This document shows positions 30,362 to 32,269 of a stretch of 32,269 nt of DNA, piece by piece. The stretch lies in assembly GCA_937901225.1 (NCBI GenBank), contig CALCGX010000044.1, forward strand, positions 1 to 32,269. The letters are read 5' to 3'. Position numbers and translations under genes: made by a program. The notes beneath the pieces are model-generated. The model worked only from the letters and a program-made list of their open reading frames with translations, was not told where the DNA came from and did no database searches. How positions within the stretch are numbered: position 1 is the first letter of the stretch; each line of letters opens with the position of its first letter. Origin of the DNA: an uncultured Bacteroidales bacterium (GTDB taxonomy: Bacteria; Bacteroidota; Bacteroidia; Bacteroidales; Paludibacteraceae).

Positions 30362-31528
30362 ATGGCAAAAATTCTTGTTATTGATGACGAACGTGCGATT
30401 CGCAATACCCTCAAGGAGATATTAGAGTTTGAGGGCTACTCCATCGAACTGGCGGAGAATGGTCGTTTGGGGCTTGACAAAGCGCTCAGTACTACCTACG
30501 ACCTCATCTTCACCGACATCAAGATGCCCGAGATGGACGGCATGGAGTTTTTGCACGCCTACCGCAGCGCCTGCTCACAGCAGGGGGCAGAAGAGGCACC
30601 TGTGGTCATGATCACAGGTCACGGTTCGGTGGACAACGCCGTTGAAGCACTCAAGAGTGGCGCCTTCGACTTCATACAGAAGCCCCTGGATCTCAATCGC
30701 TTACTACTCACCACCAAGCACGCATTGGATCACAAATCTCTTGTCAAAGAGACCAAAGTCCTGCGTAAGAAAATCAGCAAACGCTTCCAAATGATTGGCG
30801 AGAGCGCTGCCATCGCTCGCGTGCGCGCTACCATTGACAAGGTGGCTGCCACCGAAGCACGCGTACTCATCACTGGTGCCAACGGCACGGGCAAAGAGGT
30901 AGTAGCACATCTCATCCACGAGAACAGCACCCGCGCCAAAGCCCCAATGGTAGAGGTCAACTGCGCTGCCATACCTAGCGAACTCATTGAGAGTGAGCTC
31001 TTTGGGCACACCAAGGGTAGTTTCACCAGTGCCATCAAAGATCGTGCGGGCAAGTTCGAGCAAGCCGATGGTGGCACGCTTTTCCTCGACGAGATTGGCG
31101 ACATGAGCCTCTCAGCACAAGCCAAGGTGCTACGCGCATTGCAGGAGAACGAGATTACCCGCGTTGGTAGCGACAAACCCATCAAGGTCAACGTCCGCGT
31201 CATCGCTGCCACCAACAAGGATCTTCAAAAGGAAATCGCCGAAGGTCGTTTCCGCGAGGACCTCTTCCACCGCCTCAACGTCATTCCTATCCACGTACCT
31301 TCGCTCGACAACCGCAAAGATGATATCCCATTGCTAATCAACCATTTCAACGAGCTCATCTGCTCCGAACAAGGTTGGCGCACCAAGACCTTCGATGCAT
31401 CTGCCATCGCCCAACTGCAAGAGCGCAGCTGGCACGGCAACATCCGCGAACTCCGCAACGTGGTAGAGCGACTCATCATACTTGCGGGCGACACCATCAC
31501 CGACCAAGACGTTGCAGACTACGCCTAA
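30362..31528 (+). CDS. Sigma-54-type response regulator lacking a DNA-binding domain
   Basis: A 388-residue NtrC-family protein: receiver domain 1-120 with Asp8-Asp9, phospho-acceptor Asp52, Thr85 and Lys107, then AAA+ domain about 143-375 with Walker A GANGTGKE (172-179), Walker B FLDEIG (241-246) and the arginine-finger region RFREDLFHRLNV. The sigma-54-contacting loop, normally GAFTGA, reads GSFTSA (219-224). The protein stops after the AAA+ lid at DQDVADYA, so the usual C-terminal Fis-type helix-turn-helix (about 60-80 residues) is absent. It may therefore act without specific DNA binding or through partner proteins. A start at 30302 is excluded because it lies upstream of the -33 element. 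recF follows after 2 bases. Confidence 0.93.
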   Translation: MAKILVIDDERAIRNTLKEILEFEGYSIELAENGRLGLDKALSTTYDLIFTDIKMPEMDGMEFLHAYRSACSQQGAEEAPVVMITGHGSVDNAVEALKSGAFDFIQKPLDLNRLLLTTKHALDHKSLVKETKVLRKKISKRFQMIGESAAIARVRATIDKVAATEARVLITGANGTGKEVVAHLIHENSTRAKAPMVEVNCAAIPSELIESELFGHTKGSFTSAIKDRAGKFEQADGGTLFLDEIGDMSLSAQAKVLRALQENEITRVGSDKPIKVNVRVIAATNKDLQKEIAEGRFREDLFHRLNVIPIHVPSLDNRKDDIPLLINHFNELICSEQGWRTKTFDASAIAQLQERSWHGNIRELRNVVERLIILAGDTITDQDVADYA

Positions 31529-31530
31529 CC

Positions 31531-32269
31531 ATGCTCCGCGCCCTTTCCATAATCAACTACAAGAATATCCGTGAAGCACAACTCAGCTTCTCGGACAAGC
31601 TCAACTGTTTCATTGGGCTCAATGGGCAGGGCAAGACCAACGTACTGGACGCTATCTACTACCTAAGCTTCACCAAATCGGCGTACAACACCATTGATAG
31701 CCAGAACATTACCCACGACCAGGATATGGCGATGATCCAGGGCACCTACCACCTCCATCATCACGACGAGGCGGAGGTCATCACCTGCGGCATCAAACGC
31801 GGAGTGAAGAAGCAGTTCCGCCGTGGCAAGAAAGACTACCAACGCCTCATCGACCATATCGGTCTCATTCCGCTGGTCATGGTCTCACCTCAAGACAGCG
31901 AACTCATCTCCGATGGCAGCGACGAGCGTCGCCGTTTCATCGACGGTGTCATCTCGCAATACAACCGCCCCTACTTAGAGCACCTCACGCAGTACAATGC
32001 GCTTCTCAAACAGCGCAACTCCCTGCTCAAGCAGCACGCCGATACGCCTGCCAACCTATTGCCTATCGAACTCTTCGAGGTACTCGAGCAACAGCTCAAT
32101 CAGCACGCGCAGCCCATCTACCAAGCGCGCCAACGCTTCATCGAGCAGTTCACACCCTATTTCCAACAAGTCTATTCTGCCATCTCCGACAACCAAGAGC
32201 AGGTGCAGCTCAGCTACACCTCCCAGCTCCACGAGCGCGACCTCATACAGGCTTTCTCGCGCACACGCT
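31531..32269 (+). CDS. recF: DNA replication and repair protein RecF (3' end outside window)
   Basis: Open to the window edge; 246 codons are visible. RecF is an SMC-like ATPase that with RecO and RecR loads RecA at gaps. Seen: the N-terminal RALSIINYKNIREA strand pattern, Walker A GLNGQGKTN at residues 29-37 followed by VLDAIYYLS, the VSPQDSELISDGSDERRRF region with its Arg-rich helix typical of RecF, and a following coiled-coil part (LKQRNSLLKQ). The ATG at 31531 starts 2 bases after the response regulator stop, so the two are likely co-transcribed. Composition is G+C-richer than the central window. Confidence 0.95.
   Translation, partial: MLRALSIINYKNIREAQLSFSDKLNCFIGLNGQGKTNVLDAIYYLSFTKSAYNTIDSQNITHDQDMAMIQGTYHLHHHDEAEVITCGIKRGVKKQFRRGKKDYQRLIDHIGLIPLVMVSPQDSELISDGSDERRRFIDGVISQYNRPYLEHLTQYNALLKQRNSLLKQHADTPANLLPIELFEVLEQQLNQHAQPIYQARQRFIEQFTPYFQQVYSAISDNQEQVQLSYTSQLHERDLIQAFSRTR

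Noticed and set aside
1..32269. tRNA, rRNA and known riboswitches
   Set aside because: No cloverleaf, rRNA-like sequence or recognisable riboswitch core was noticed on either strand; tRNAscan-SE and Infernal/Rfam would settle this.

Overview
The window looks like a chromosomal segment of a Bacteroidales bacterium (Bacteroidetes), probably host-associated. The main reasons are promoters of the Bacteroidetes type (-7 TAnnTTTG, here nearly always TACCTTTG, 20 bp downstream of a -33 TTTG), the near absence of Shine-Dalgarno sequences, lineage-typical families (lipidated TamA-like protein, DUF4292 lipoprotein, multi-OB-fold secreted protein with a Bacteroidales-type C-terminal tail), and a lipid A gene set. 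No genus can be assigned. No rRNA, tRNA, CRISPR array, IS element or phage genes were seen.

Layout. 1-1221 is the 3' part of mutS, which converges through a terminator on a five-gene minus-strand envelope operon transcribed tamL-like > rnhB > sppA > lpxK > MsbA-like exporter (8954-1294). Next comes a minus-strand pair, DUF349 protein > ftsE (11287-9141), possibly ending with an unannotated 31-codon ORF. Back-to-back promoters separate it from a plus-strand pair, polysaccharide-type ABC permease > ispE (11402-13122). ispE overlaps tail-to-tail by 114 bp with a minus-strand histidine kinase (13009-14166).

14423-26991 is a plus-strand run of 13 tightly packed genes: diacylglycerol kinase-like, HAD phosphatase, dut, TPR protein, DUF4292 lipoprotein, EnvC-like murein hydrolase activator, FKBP lipoprotein, Rieske-like lipoprotein, AddA/RecB-like helicase-nuclease, rimM, SpoU-type methyltransferase, U32 protein and WYL regulator. 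The TPR/DUF4292/EnvC group points to outer-membrane and septal wall maintenance; dut, addA-like and rimM are housekeeping. A strong terminator at 27063-27099 closes the run. 27100-27912 is accessory-looking: a 37-codon ORF, a long hairpin, direct repeats, and a small ArdC-N-like gene. A 749-residue secreted protein (minus) and a sigma-54-type response regulator (plus) diverge from paired promoters, and recF runs off the right end.

The most unusual signal is a set of short-period repeats. Arrays of 7-, 9- or 11-bp units sit in junctions between co-directional genes (3137-3180, 5975-6007, 6662-6697, 23626-23669, 24225-24280, 26054-26081), and several supply the start or stop codon and terminal residues of the flanking gene. 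A second class consists of mini-hairpin units whose stems covary between copies (27011-27063, 27171-27234, 27879-27912). The same unit type, plus two larger palindromes, also lies in frame inside the U32 gene. Seven promoters share an extended -33 element, TTGCA (six TTTGCA), beyond the usual TTTG.
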